In this document: positions 8,014 to 16,382 of the stretch, piece by piece | Numbering within the stretch: the first letter of the stretch is position 1 | Layout: the number at the start of each line of letters is the position of its first letter | Virus record (IMG/VR): IMGVR_UViG_3300044712_000815 | Location: 95,265-159,264 of that record | Origin: a virus | Strand: one strand, 5' to 3' | Length of the DNA: 64,000 nucleotides | Translations under genes and position numbers: made by a program | The notes under the pieces: generated by a model | Seen by the model: the letters and a program-made list of their open reading frames with translations, nothing else | The model's database searches: none | What the model was told of the DNA's origin: nothing

Positions 8014-9158
8014 AATGGACTTTAGAAAAACTTCAAGAAGAAGCTGATAAATATTTGACTCGTGGTGAATTTCAAAAAAACTGTTCAGGTGCATATACAT
8101 TTGCAAGAATACACAATTTATTGGATATATTATTTGACAAACACAAATATAATGGATATTACAATAATAATAAACCTAAAGGGTATTGGACATTAGAAAG
8201 ACTTCAAGAAGTAGCAAATAAATGTAAAACTAGAATGGAATTAAAACAAAATTTTTGTGGTGCATATTCTAATGCTGTAAAATCAAAATTGTTGGATTTT
8301 TTGTTTAAAAATCATAAAAATAATGGATATCTTAATGATGATGGTTGGATTAAAAATAATTATGTTATATATGTATATGAATTAGAAAAATTCAATATCG
8401 CATATGTTGGATTAACAAATAATATAAATCGAAGAGATAAAGAACATTTATTTAATCCAAATGAAAAACTTAGTCAATTTTGTAAAGATCAAAATGTATC
8501 CTATCCTGAATATAAAATACTAGAAATTGGATTAAATTCATATACAGTAAGAAATAGAGAATTGTTTTGGTTAAATTATTATAAAAATGATGGTTGGATA
8601 ATGTATAATATCGCAAAAACTGGGTCATTGGGAAATGTTGAAAAATATTCAAAATCAAAATTACAAAAAGAAGTAAATAAATATAAAACTAGATTGGAAT
8701 TTAGTATAAATAATATAAATATGTATAATTGTGCAAAAAATAGAAAATTACTTGATAATTTATTTAAAACCCATTATAATAGTGGATTTACTGAAGACAA
8801 ATGGACTTTTGAAATATTACAAATAGAAGCAAATAAATATGATACAAGAAATGAATTTTTTAATAATAATTATAATGCCTATCATGCTGCTAGAGATAAA
8901 AAACTAATTTCAGAATTATTTAAAAATCACAAAAATAATGGATATATAAAACAAAAAAATGTAAATATTCCTTATACATTTTGGTCAAAACATAAATTGC
9001 AAGAAGAATGTGACAAATACTTAACAAGATTAGAATTTAAAAAAAATAATAAAGCTGCATATAGTGCAGCATTAAGATATAAAATATTAGATGAATTATT
9101 CAAAAATCATAAAAATAATGGTTATATAAATAAAATAAACCCAAAAACCATCAAATGA
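8010..9158 (+). CDS. GIY-YIG homing endonuclease with repeated DNA-binding modules
   Basis: 382 residues. The nuclease core lies at about 118-210: YVIYVYELEKFNIAYVGLTN (a GIY-YIG variant), then NINRRDKEH and the Glu-bearing NRELFWLNYYK. It is flanked by five ~48-residue repeats of the form W(T/S)xxKLQEExxKYxTRxEF...AYxxAxxxKLLDxLFKNHKNNGY, two before the core and three after it. They look like small helical DNA-binding modules, a common way for GIY-YIG nucleases to gain target length. A strong terminator overlaps the 3' end. A similar isolated repeat occurs at 33228-33389. Confidence 0.75.
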   Translation: MKWTLEKLQEEADKYLTRGEFQKNCSGAYTFARIHNLLDILFDKHKYNGYYNNNKPKGYWTLERLQEVANKCKTRMELKQNFCGAYSNAVKSKLLDFLFKNHKNNGYLNDDGWIKNNYVIYVYELEKFNIAYVGLTNNINRRDKEHLFNPNEKLSQFCKDQNVSYPEYKILEIGLNSYTVRNRELFWLNYYKNDGWIMYNIAKTGSLGNVEKYSKSKLQKEVNKYKTRLEFSINNINMYNCAKNRKLLDNLFKTHYNSGFTEDKWTFEILQIEANKYDTRNEFFNNNYNAYHAARDKKLISELFKNHKNNGYIKQKNVNIPYTFWSKHKLQEECDKYLTRLEFKKNNKAAYSAALRYKILDELFKNHKNNGYINKINPKTIK

Positions 9159-9172
9159 TGGTTTTTGGGTTT
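9137..9172. terminator. Bidirectional rho-independent terminator
   Basis: A perfect 16-bp stem (9137-9152 with 9157-9172) around an AAAT loop, with A and T tracts on the two sides. It separates the convergent endonuclease and DnaK genes and would serve both. Confidence 0.85.
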
Positions 9173-9191
9173 TACTAGTTTTTATTCAGAA

Positions 9192-11072
9192 TCATTTTAC
9201 TTCTTCAAATTCTACATCGGTCACATCATCATTTTTTGATTGTGTCGATTCATTTTGGCAATTTTGATTACTTTGTTCACTTTGTTCACTTTGGCTGTAA
9301 ATTTTGGTGCTGATGTTATTCCACACATCAGTTAAACTTTTCGTATATTTTTCAACATCTACTAAGTTTTGTGCTTTATGCGATTCTTTCAATTTATTTA
9401 ATTCGGCATTTAATTCTGATTTATCAGTTTCTGTCAATTTTTCACCAAATTCTGTAATCTGTTTTTCTGTTTGAAAAATCAAAGAATCAGCTTGGTTTAA
9501 AGTATCAATTTTTTCTTTTTCTTTTTTATCAGATTCAGCATTTTCTTTTGCTTCCATTTTCATTTTTTCAATTTCATCTTTAGTAAGAGCTGTCGAACCT
9601 TCAATTCTAATTTTGTTTTCTTTATTTGTTGCTTTATCTTTTGCTTTTACTGTTAATATAGAATTCGCATCCAAACTAAATTCAACTTCTATTTGAGGAA
9701 CCCCACGCATAGCAGGCAAAATTCCGTCTAAATTAAAGGTTCCAAGATGTTTATTGTCCTTAAACATAGGTCTTTCCCCAGTTGCAATATTAATCTGAAC
9801 CCCAGGTTGGTTGTCTTGTGCCGTTGAAAAAATTTGGGTTTTACTTACAGGAATTGTTGTATTTGCTTCAATCATCACCTGAAAAAGTTGCCCTTGAACT
9901 TCAATCCCAAATGGAAGTGCAGTCACATCAAGTAATAAAATATCTGATGTTTCCCCTGCAATAATAGATCCCTGAATACAAGCACCTTGTGATATAGCGG
10001 TATCTGCATTTAAACTTCTGTTTGCTTTTTTACCAAAAAATTTTTCAACGCTTTCAACCAAATATGGAATTCTCGTGCTACCACCAACAAGCACAATGTC
10101 ATCAATATCCGATGCATTCTTTCCACTTTTCTTAAGTGATGATTTAATTAATTCCAAAGTTTTATCAATATAAAATTGAATTAATTGATTAAATTTAGCA
10201 ACATTTATAGTTTTAACTAAGTGTTTTGGAACATTATCAATTACTGTGATATATGGCAAATTTATTTCAGTTTGTGTTGTATTTGACAATTCGATTTTCG
10301 CTTTCTCCGATGATTCGGTCAATCGTTGTAATGCCATGGGATCAAGGCGAAGATCAACACCAAATTCTTTCTTAAAATCATCAGCAACATAATTGACTAT
10401 AGCTTCATCAATTAAATTTCCACCCAAATCCAATGAACCATCCGTTGCAATCACTTCAAAAATCCCATCATCTATATCCATGACAGAAAAATCCGAAGTG
10501 CATCCACCACTATCCACAATAAAATATAATTTACCTTTTTTATCTTTAATGTTTAGTGAAGCTGCTGTAGGTTCGGATATTATCCGGAGAACTTCAAGTC
10601 CAGCAATTTCACCAGCAACTTGGGTCGATTTTCTTTCATCGCTATTAAAGTACGCAGGAACAGTTATTATACATTGTTTAACTTCGAGTCCCAAATAATC
10701 TTCAGCAGTTTTTTTCATTTTTTGTAAGATCATTGCTGATATTTCTTCAGGTGAATATATTTTATCACCAATTTTAACTGCTGCTTTACCATTATTATCA
10801 ACAATATCATATGGTCGTTTAAGATGTTTTACATCATTATAACTACGACCCATCAATCTTTTAATATTAAAGATTGTGTTTTTTGGATTTAATGCTGCTT
10901 GTCTTTTTGCCGCATCTCCAACTTTAATTTCACCTGTTTTTGGATCAAAAGATACAATAGAAGATGTACTTGTTGATCCTTCTGAATTTGGTATAACAAT
11001 AGTTTGTCCACCTTCCATTACAGAAACCGTACTAAAATACGATCCCAAATCTATTCCGATTATTTTTCCCAT
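9192..11072 (-). CDS. dnaK: Hsp70 chaperone DnaK
   Basis: 626 residues, full length for DnaK, an ATP-driven cytoplasmic chaperone. The ATPase domain starts MGKIIGIDLG; NIKRLMGRSY holds the catalytic Lys, ISEPTAASLN the conserved Glu, and VLVGGSTRIPYLVESVE the adenosine loop. The substrate domain, a helical lid and the C-terminus DVTDVEFEEVK are present. Odd points: phosphate loop 1, normally GTTNS, is GSYFS, and loop 2, normally DLGGGTFD, is DSGGCTSD, so ATP handling may be altered. Full-length Hsp70 genes are rare in phages; capture from a Bacteroidota host is likely. Possible roles are virion protein folding or takeover of host chaperone functions. The gene stands alone between a terminator and small genes. 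Confidence 0.95.
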   Translation of the reverse strand: MGKIIGIDLGSYFSTVSVMEGGQTIVIPNSEGSTSTSSIVSFDPKTGEIKVGDAAKRQAALNPKNTIFNIKRLMGRSYNDVKHLKRPYDIVDNNGKAAVKIGDKIYSPEEISAMILQKMKKTAEDYLGLEVKQCIITVPAYFNSDERKSTQVAGEIAGLEVLRIISEPTAASLNIKDKKGKLYFIVDSGGCTSDFSVMDIDDGIFEVIATDGSLDLGGNLIDEAIVNYVADDFKKEFGVDLRLDPMALQRLTESSEKAKIELSNTTQTEINLPYITVIDNVPKHLVKTINVAKFNQLIQFYIDKTLELIKSSLKKSGKNASDIDDIVLVGGSTRIPYLVESVEKFFGKKANRSLNADTAISQGACIQGSIIAGETSDILLLDVTALPFGIEVQGQLFQVMIEANTTIPVSKTQIFSTAQDNQPGVQINIATGERPMFKDNKHLGTFNLDGILPAMRGVPQIEVEFSLDANSILTVKAKDKATNKENKIRIEGSTALTKDEIEKMKMEAKENAESDKKEKEKIDTLNQADSLIFQTEKQITEFGEKLTETDKSELNAELNKLKESHKAQNLVDVEKYTKSLTDVWNNISTKIYSQSEQSEQSNQNCQNESTQSKNDDVTDVEFEEVK

Positions 11073-11176
11073 ATAAATTTATTTATTTTTTTAACTGTTT
11101 TTTCAATCTTTGTGCCAATATAATTATTATGTCATATTGTCAGGTTATTTAGAAAATAATGCCAATATTGGTAAAA

Positions 11177-11473
11177 TTATCTTATTTTCGAATTATCAGG
11201 TTTATCATTTCTTGTTTGTTTCAAATGTTCAACAATACATAATAAAGATTCCAATACTATTTTTTGCAATTCTTTATTTTCATTAGAATAACTTACATCA
11301 AATTTATCAATATCATAATAGCTAATATTTCCAATTTCAGTAATATTATCAAACAAAAAATTATCAGATAGGTGTTTTGGATTTTCGATAAGACTGAAAT
11401 ATTTTCGATTATAACAAAATTCTATTTTTTCTACAAATCGTTTTTTCAAATCATCAAGTTGTTCTTTTTTCAT
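11177..11473 (-). CDS. Hypothetical protein
   Basis: 98 residues, not recognised. Charged helical N-terminus (KKEQLDDLKKRFVEKIEF), a beta-like middle and a C-terminal helix (LQKIVLESLLCIVEHLKQ). The start codon abuts a four-copy tandem repeat that fills the spacer to the preceding gene. Confidence 0.5.
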   Translation of the reverse strand: MKKEQLDDLKKRFVEKIEFCYNRKYFSLIENPKHLSDNFLFDNITEIGNISYYDIDKFDVSYSNENKELQKIVLESLLCIVEHLKQTRNDKPDNSKIR

Positions 11474-11507
11474 AATGTTTATAATGTTTATAATGTTTAT
11501 AATGTTT
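11472..11507. repeat. Four tandem copies of a 9-base unit
   Basis: Four perfect copies of ATAATGTTT fill the gap between two minus-strand genes, directly upstream of the start codon of the downstream gene. Copy-number change would alter the spacing of whatever leader signal lies here. Confidence 0.8.
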
Positions 11508-11796
11508 ATAAATGTGTATTTTCTTCAAAAAAACCTTCCCAAACACAAATTTCTTCACCTTGTTCATTTTCGACTTTCCAATATAAATATCTTTCACCAG
11601 AATCATCAGGTTCGACAAGATTAGTATCTTTATTTAATACATAAACCCGTTGCATACAGCATGAACCAATCACATTATATTTTTTACCTATTATTAATTC
11701 ATCAATATCGAATATTGACCATTTATAATTTTTTCCTAATCGAATAACATCGCATCCACCACTATATGTTATTTCTTTTATTTCTGTTCTGTCCAT
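11506..11796 (-). CDS. Hypothetical protein
   Basis: 96 residues, not recognised. Beta-rich, with NYKWSIFDIDELIIGKKYNV, a Cys pair (GSCCMQ) and ERYLYWKVENEQGEEICVWE; it reads as a small beta-barrel-like domain. It is 3 bases from the neighbouring upstream gene, part of the dense minus-strand early-type block. Confidence 0.5.
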   Translation of the reverse strand: MDRTEIKEITYSGGCDVIRLGKNYKWSIFDIDELIIGKKYNVIGSCCMQRVYVLNKDTNLVEPDDSGERYLYWKVENEQGEEICVWEGFFEENTHL

Positions 11797-11799
11797 TTT

Positions 11800-12012
11800 T
11801 TAAGATAGTTCATCTGTAAATATCAACCGATTTTGAACAAACTTATAAAACTTTCCACGTAATTCATATTTTTCCCTATTTATAATATCATCACTTGGTT
11901 CAACATTTGCAATTCCCCTAATCATACGAATTGCTTGCATTATTACTTCGACATCATCAATTCTAATGTCTTTTTCTAATGTTACTGTAAATCCTTTTAC
12001 TCGTTCTGTCAT
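11800..12012 (-). CDS. Hypothetical protein
   Basis: 70 residues from the ATG at 12012 (an in-frame ATG at 12027 would add five residues but overlaps the upstream gene). The body VEVIMQAIRMIRGIANVEP is a helix followed by ELRGKFYKF. This 'strand - helix - RGIxxVEP' layout is seen in small phage proteins of unknown role. Confidence 0.5.
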   Translation of the reverse strand: MTERVKGFTVTLEKDIRIDDVEVIMQAIRMIRGIANVEPSDDIINREKYELRGKFYKFVQNRLIFTDELS

Positions 12013-12016
12013 AATT

Positions 12017-12181
12017 TTAATTATCAAATATAAAATATACTGCTAATTTTATTAAACATATTAATAAAAATGCAACACCAAAACATCCAATAGCCACCAA
12101 AATATTTGATGCTAATGCCATAAATATAAATATTCCCAAAAATATGGAAATGATTATAAGCCATCCAATTACTTTTTTCAT
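12017..12181 (-). CDS. Small membrane protein
   Basis: 54 residues read from the minus strand: MKKVIGWLIIISIFLGIFIF and NILVAIGCFGVAFLLICLIK form two transmembrane helices with a very short loop. The start overlaps the stop of the upstream 235-residue gene (ATGA), which supports it being real. Function unknown; small phage membrane proteins often act on the host envelope. Confidence 0.5.
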   Translation of the reverse strand: MKKVIGWLIIISIFLGIFIFMALASNILVAIGCFGVAFLLICLIKLAVYFIFDN

Positions 12182-12885
12182 AATAAATCAGTTATATTTG
12201 TTGATTTTTTTTGTGTTAATATTGAATATGCATCAAATATTGTATATGTCATCCGACCAACTGGATCAATTTCCAATTCTGAATAATTATCAAAATGAAA
12301 TTCGAATTGAATACCACCACAAGCCATAGGATAAATATCAATTTTATCAGACAATAAATTATTTTTATTTAAATATGGTAATATATTTAAAGCTGAATTT
12401 ATTGCTATATCAGAAATGATTTCAGAATCATGAGAATTCCAGTTTTTTTCTAATTTAGCGAAACTATTTATTTTTTTAGTAAAAATTTCGATTATTTGAT
12501 AATTTACTATTCCATAATTTTTGATGATAGGATTTTCTTCAAATTCTTTTATATTATCGCCTAAACACATAAGTTGTGAAAACATTAAACTACCATCGAC
12601 ATTTTCATTAGAAATTGCAATTATTTTTTCACATATTTGTTTTAGGTTGTCAAAATTTTCTAATGTGAATGTTTTAGTTTCAAATTCTTTGACGAATTTA
12701 TTATAAAGTTTATGATTTTCATCAACAGTACAAGACATACCCCAAAATGAAACATCAAAACAATTACCATTTTTAGTAATTGTTGCGGACACATCATCTA
12801 AATTATAATTTGGACCAACATAGCCTTTTGATGCTAATGCACTAATGGCAAGTGATCTTAATTCGGTATTTGGTTTTGCTATCAT
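12178..12885 (-). CDS. Hypothetical protein (235 aa)
   Basis: Not firmly recognised. The C-terminal half has the order KNWNSHDSEIISDIAINSAL, then IYPMACGGIQFEFHFDNY and SELEIDP. This 'W.S....I...A' plus 'P...GGI.fE......leI' pattern recurs in small bacterial and phage proteins of unknown function. The N-terminal half is helical. It is coupled by ATGA to the small membrane protein downstream. Confidence 0.6.
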   Translation of the reverse strand: MIAKPNTELRSLAISALASKGYVGPNYNLDDVSATITKNGNCFDVSFWGMSCTVDENHKLYNKFVKEFETKTFTLENFDNLKQICEKIIAISNENVDGSLMFSQLMCLGDNIKEFEENPIIKNYGIVNYQIIEIFTKKINSFAKLEKNWNSHDSEIISDIAINSALNILPYLNKNNLLSDKIDIYPMACGGIQFEFHFDNYSELEIDPVGRMTYTIFDAYSILTQKKSTNITDLL

Positions 12886-12898
12886 ATTTTAGTTATAG

Positions 12899-13201
12899 TT
12901 AAACTATTTCATTAATTGATATTCCATTTTGAAAATATGTATCTAGTTGTGTACCAGTTTGAATTTTTTCAGAATTAGCTTTTTCCTTCCATTCAATCCA
13001 ATTGGTTATAAGGGATAAATCATAATCATTAAAAAAATCTGATAAAACAATACGTAATTTTTTTAATTGATCAACATCTTTATTCCAAATACTTAAACTA
13101 ATAATCGAATCATCGGGTTTACCATTTTTTTTATTTGTGGCAATTTCTTTTTCTAACTGATTCCATTCATCATCAGTATATTTGTTTCTTAAATTTCCCA
13201 T
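12899..13201 (-). CDS. Hypothetical protein
   Basis: 100 residues, not recognised. Starts MGNLRNKYTDDEWNQLEKEI, a charged helix; contains SIISLSIWNKDVDQLKKLRI and an acidic-aromatic segment. It follows the 68-residue gene by 5 bases in the same minus-strand array. Confidence 0.5.
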   Translation of the reverse strand: MGNLRNKYTDDEWNQLEKEIATNKKNGKPDDSIISLSIWNKDVDQLKKLRIVLSDFFNDYDLSLITNWIEWKEKANSEKIQTGTQLDTYFQNGISINEIV

Positions 13202-13206
13202 TATAA

Positions 13207-13413
13207 TTATTCACTTAAACGTTCCACCACATCAAACCCCATATCATAAAGAGCAAGTATTATCATTTTCAAATCACCAGTATCAATCCTATTGTTTGGG
13301 GTTTCTAACCCTAAGTTAGTTCGATACTTCTTTATCATTTCATTGCTTTTTACATCAAGCATAAATAAGTCCATTGGGTTTATCTTTCTACCGTAATTGT
13401 TTTTCATAGACAT
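13207..13413 (-). CDS. Hypothetical protein
   Basis: 68 residues, not recognised; mostly helical (LFMLDVKSNEMIKKYRTNLG) with a C-terminal MIILALYDMGFDVVERL. It overlaps the 3' end of the preceding gene by 10 bases, typical of this compressed block. Confidence 0.5.
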   Translation of the reverse strand: MSMKNNYGRKINPMDLFMLDVKSNEMIKKYRTNLGLETPNNRIDTGDLKMIILALYDMGFDVVERLSE

Positions 13414-13601
13414 ATACCCTTTACATCTTCTATTTTTTCGATTATACCAATTTGTTTTTTTGGTTCTAGATAATCATTCAATTTTTTTGGAATATCTTCG
13501 ATTTTTAAATCTGTAAAAAAATGATCAGTATCTTGTAGAATATTTCCTATTCTACCGTCATCCATTTTTGCTAGTGTGTGATAATTAACTTTGTAACTCA
13601 T
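13404..13601 (-). CDS. Hypothetical protein
   Basis: 65 residues, not recognised. MSYKVNYHTLAKMDDGRIGN followed by a linker and PKLNDYLEPKKQ-like helix. Nothing points to a function. Confidence 0.45.
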   Translation of the reverse strand: MSYKVNYHTLAKMDDGRIGNILQDTDHFFTDLKIEDIPKKLNDYLEPKKQIGIIEKIEDVKGICL

Positions 13602-13617
13602 AATTTTAATTTATTTT

Positions 13618-13818
13618 TTAATCTAATGTTAACATTTCTTCATCTATTTGTTCTAATGTTAAATTATGTTCTGATTGTAATTTTTCAACAACAAATTCTA
13701 ATCTTTCTACTGCAAATGTTTCTTTTTGTCCTTCTATTGTGGGAACTAAAACATTTCCCAAAGATTCAAGGATTGAAATTAATTTTTTAGTTTCTCGTAA
13801 TAAATGGTCTTTTGTCAT
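13618..13818 (-). CDS. Small helical protein
   Basis: 66 residues, predicted as two amphipathic helices (HLLRETKKLISILESLGN and FAVERLEFVVEKLQSEHN) with an acidic end, possibly a small coiled-coil hairpin. Not recognised. Confidence 0.5.
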   Translation of the reverse strand: MTKDHLLRETKKLISILESLGNVLVPTIEGQKETFAVERLEFVVEKLQSEHNLTLEQIDEEMLTLD

Positions 13819-13840
13819 AATTTTATTTTTAATTTTTTAT

Positions 13841-14071
13841 TTACCAAGCATCGTTTCTAGGTGGAATATATGATAAATCAGTTAAAACATAATCATGATT
13901 TTGTAAATCATCTTCGCTTGTTATTATGAAATTATAAAATCCATTATGAATAACTTCTTCTAATAAATTAGCTAATTCTGAATCTGACAATTCATCAATT
14001 TCATTAAGTTTCTTTTTTATTGCAGCTATTGCAAATTCCCGTGTAACAAAATGTGTAGATTTTATGCTCAT
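13841..14071 (-). CDS. Hypothetical protein
   Basis: 76 residues from the ATG at 14071. The longer in-frame start at 14116 lies inside the upstream gene. MSIKSTHFVTREFAIAAIKK is followed by an acidic helix (LSDSELANLLEEVIHNGF) and a C-terminal beta hairpin with PPRNDAW. Helical-bundle-like; not recognised. Confidence 0.5.
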   Translation of the reverse strand: MSIKSTHFVTREFAIAAIKKKLNEIDELSDSELANLLEEVIHNGFYNFIITSEDDLQNHDYVLTDLSYIPPRNDAW

Positions 14072-14072
14072 T

Positions 14073-14390
14073 TTACCATTTATTATCATATTTACACCAA
14101 TCATTATTATCTTCATCCCAATGTCTAGAATCTATATGACTATAACAGATATGTAGACCAAATAGATTAATAGTAAATCTAAATCCGGCATGATCAGTTT
14201 TATAATTTTTAGAAATATATAATCCTAAAATATTTAGAAAATCGACATTCAAAACATATTCTTTATTATATTCTCTTGGTAGTGCAATATTAAAGAATAT
14301 TTCGAATAATATTTCGAAATTTAAATAAATTTCAAATTCTTTAAATTTATTTTTTTTGACATTAGAAACCCAACAAAACAAATTTTTCAT
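14073..14390 (-). CDS. Hypothetical protein
   Basis: 105 residues, aromatic-rich beta protein (FRFTINLFGLHICYSHIDSR) with a C-terminal acidic-Trp segment (HWDEDNNDWCKYDNKW). Its start overlaps the upstream gene by ATGA. Not recognised. Confidence 0.5.
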   Translation of the reverse strand: MKNLFCWVSNVKKNKFKEFEIYLNFEILFEIFFNIALPREYNKEYVLNVDFLNILGLYISKNYKTDHAGFRFTINLFGLHICYSHIDSRHWDEDNNDWCKYDNKW

Positions 14391-14674
14391 ATTTTTTTAG
14401 TATTAATTGAATCAACAATATCGTGTGCTAATTTAATTCCAATATCTGATATGCTTCTTAAATACATAACAGAATGAAATTTACCATTACCTTTTCCAGG
14501 TTCATATGTATCAAGTAATATTGAAACTAATTTCGTTCTAACATCATCTTTAAGAATGAAATTTCCATTTACTATATCAAATATTTCTTTCAGTTCTATC
14601 ATTTCTTTCGATATTTCTTTTTTAAGTTCTGTTTTAAGAATGAAATATTTATCATTTATGTTAAAATTGTTCAT
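14387..14674 (-). CDS. Hypothetical protein
   Basis: 95 residues. Long charged N-terminal helix (LKTELKKEISKEMIELKEIF), then TYEPGKGNGKFHSVMYLRSI, a Gly-rich loop that could bind a ligand, then a helix. Linked by overlaps to both neighbours. Not recognised. Confidence 0.5.
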   Translation of the reverse strand: MNNFNINDKYFILKTELKKEISKEMIELKEIFDIVNGNFILKDDVRTKLVSILLDTYEPGKGNGKFHSVMYLRSISDIGIKLAHDIVDSINTKKI

Positions 14675-15047
14675 TTTCTTTCATTATTGTTAGTGCATCA
14701 ATAATACCTACTTCTAATGCTTGTTCGTATGTTCTATACAAAAGCCATTCTTGATTTTTGTGATGAATCCAACCCCATTCTTTTTCAGCTAGATCGTTTG
14801 GATTACCAAAGAATTGATCTATTCGATAACAGAATTTTGGTTCACATGTTTGATCTACTTCAACGATAACAAATATTTGTTTTTTTCTCAACCATTGTTG
14901 AAGTAAACTGATGTCCAATTGCCCAATTGATTTGTTCTTTATGATATATTCCAAATTCAGGTTCAAATTTTCTTCAAATTCACTATTTTCTGTCAAATGC
15001 AGGGATTGACAAGGAGGTAACTGAAACATTCGCACTCGTTTATTCAT
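14661..15047 (-). CDS. Hypothetical protein, first gene of a minus-strand run
   Basis: 128 residues, not recognised. Basic N-terminus (MNKRVRMFQLPPCQS), a helix (ISLLQQWLRKKQIFVIVEVD) and WGWIHHKNQEWLLYRTYEQA, which reads as an alpha/beta fold. A host-type promoter lies 27-57 bases upstream, so this probably heads the operon that runs down to about 11.2 kb. Confidence 0.5.
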   Translation of the reverse strand: MNKRVRMFQLPPCQSLHLTENSEFEENLNLNLEYIIKNKSIGQLDISLLQQWLRKKQIFVIVEVDQTCEPKFCYRIDQFFGNPNDLAEKEWGWIHHKNQEWLLYRTYEQALEVGIIDALTIMKENEQF

Positions 15048-15073
15048 AATTAATAATAATTATTTATTTTTTG

Positions 15074-15104
15074 CGAATATATGAATAGTTTTTAGATTAA
15101 CAAA
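15074..15104 (-). promoter_or_regulatory. Bacteroidota-type promoter (TTTG-N19-TATATTCG)
   Basis: Read on the minus strand, TTTG (15104-15101) is followed after 19 bases by TATATTCG (15081-15074), one base off the TAnnTTTG -7 element of Bacteroidota housekeeping sigma. It lies 27 bases before the start at 15047. Confidence 0.45.
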
Positions 15105-15465
15105 TTTTTTGTAGATTTTTTATTTTTTTAAGTTTGTTCTTTCTATTGAATCTAATATGTTCCACATCATCATTAAATTCATAAAGGATATCATCAATAA
15201 CTTCGTAATTGTCAAATTTCATATGAAATGTTTGTCTAGAATTATCCATAAAATCATACATTGTAACATTAAAACCATCATCAGTAATATGGAATATTTT
15301 TAATGTGTGATTAAAATATTGATTACATAGTGCCGCAATAATAGCAGAAAATTTTAATTCGTTTGTTTTAACATTCATAACAAAATCCATTGTAGCACAA
15401 TTTGATGGTATTCCCCATAAACCATTTTCTTGTTTATTTTGATTTATTTTAATTATTTTCATCAA
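15097..15465 (-). CDS. Hypothetical protein
   Basis: 122 residues. Contains FVMNVKTNELKFSAIIAALC and FHITDDGFNVTMYDFMDN, alternating strands that look like a compact beta sheet, ending in a Lys-rich tail. Not recognised. Confidence 0.5.
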   Translation of the reverse strand: MMKIIKINQNKQENGLWGIPSNCATMDFVMNVKTNELKFSAIIAALCNQYFNHTLKIFHITDDGFNVTMYDFMDNSRQTFHMKFDNYEVIDDILYEFNDDVEHIRFNRKNKLKKIKNLQKIC

Positions 15466-15476
15466 TTTAAATTGTA

Positions 15477-15668
15477 TTACAATTTACAATCAAAGCAAAG
15501 TTCAGCATTACGGGCTTCATCTAAACTGATTATAGATACTTCACATCCAGCATTTAATAATGCTAATTGTTCTTTTTTATCTTCTTTACTAAGTGGATTA
15601 TCATCAATAACACGCAATAATCTTGCTTTTCCACATTTACATTTAAACATTTGTATTTTAATTTCCAT
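15477..15668 (-). CDS. Small zinc-binding protein
   Basis: Up to 63 residues from the ATG at 15668; a shorter start at 15650 (MFKCKCGKARLL) also fits. CKCGKARLL near the N-terminus and CFDCKL at the very end form two CxC/CxxC pairs, a likely zinc ribbon. Not assigned to a family. Confidence 0.5.
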   Translation of the reverse strand: MEIKIQMFKCKCGKARLLRVIDDNPLSKEDKKEQLALLNAGCEVSIISLDEARNAELCFDCKL

Positions 15669-15867
15669 ATTTTTTAATTTTAACATATTTAAACCATTTC
15701 ATAGGCACATCATCACTATGGTATTTAATAATGGTATAATAATCTAAAATTACCCACAATAATCCATGATATTCAATATCAATTTGCCAATTATTATTTG
15801 ATAAATTTATTTTAAAATCCCAAATAAAGATGATATAAAATATTAGTAAATAAATAAATATTTTCAT
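15658..15867 (-). CDS. Small membrane-anchored protein
   Basis: 69 residues. The N-terminus KIFIYLLIFYIIFIWDF is one transmembrane helix or uncleaved signal anchor; the rest is an aromatic-rich soluble tail. Its start overlaps the stop of the upstream gene (ATGA), supporting translation. Function unknown. Confidence 0.5.
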   Translation of the reverse strand: MKIFIYLLIFYIIFIWDFKINLSNNNWQIDIEYHGLLWVILDYYTIIKYHSDDVPMKWFKYVKIKKYGN

Positions 15868-16367
15868 TCGTTATTTAAATCATTAATGGTTTGATTGAAT
15901 TTATTTCCAACTTCAGATAATAATTCCAATTGTTCTTTGATTTTATTAATATTTTCATTCAAATCTTGTTGAAAATCAAATGGTTTTTCTTCATTCGTAT
16001 GAAGTTCATTTAATCTTTCATATAATGTTGTCAATTTAATATTTTTTTTAACATGATCATCGTTATCTATATCATATTCAGTTTCTTCAAAAAATGTTTC
16101 TAGTTCAATTGCTTTATTTTTTACTTCTTGTATTTCGGATAATCGTTCATCAGAAAAACTACTAAATTTAAAATTAAATTCTTCATCTTTTAATGGACAA
16201 GATTCAATTACATTAAATTCGTTATATGGATCAATAATTTGTTCTTCAAATTCTACTTGTAAAAACCCAGATAATGAACATTCATATATTGATTTATTAT
16301 AATCTTCAAAATCATATATTGTATGTAAAAATGGGCAATTCCCACAAAAGTTAACTGTTTTTTTCAT
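15864..16367 (-). CDS. Cys-containing coiled-coil protein
   Basis: 167 residues. The N-terminal third has FCGNCPFLH, then YECSLSG and SCPLKDEEF, four Cys spaced to bind zinc or an Fe-S cluster. The remainder is a long acidic coiled coil (IQEVKNKAIELETFFEE and INKIKEQLELLSEVGN). It lies among several Cys-rich neighbours and downstream of the radical-SAM-like gene. Confidence 0.5.
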   Translation of the reverse strand: MKKTVNFCGNCPFLHTIYDFEDYNKSIYECSLSGFLQVEFEEQIIDPYNEFNVIESCPLKDEEFNFKFSSFSDERLSEIQEVKNKAIELETFFEETEYDIDNDDHVKKNIKLTTLYERLNELHTNEEKPFDFQQDLNENINKIKEQLELLSEVGNKFNQTINDLNNE

Positions 16368-16382
16368 ATTTTTTATTATTTT

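Noticed and set aside
10393-11076. Plus-strand open frames opposite dnaK
   Set aside because: Mirror frames of a conserved chaperone gene; no independent coding signal.
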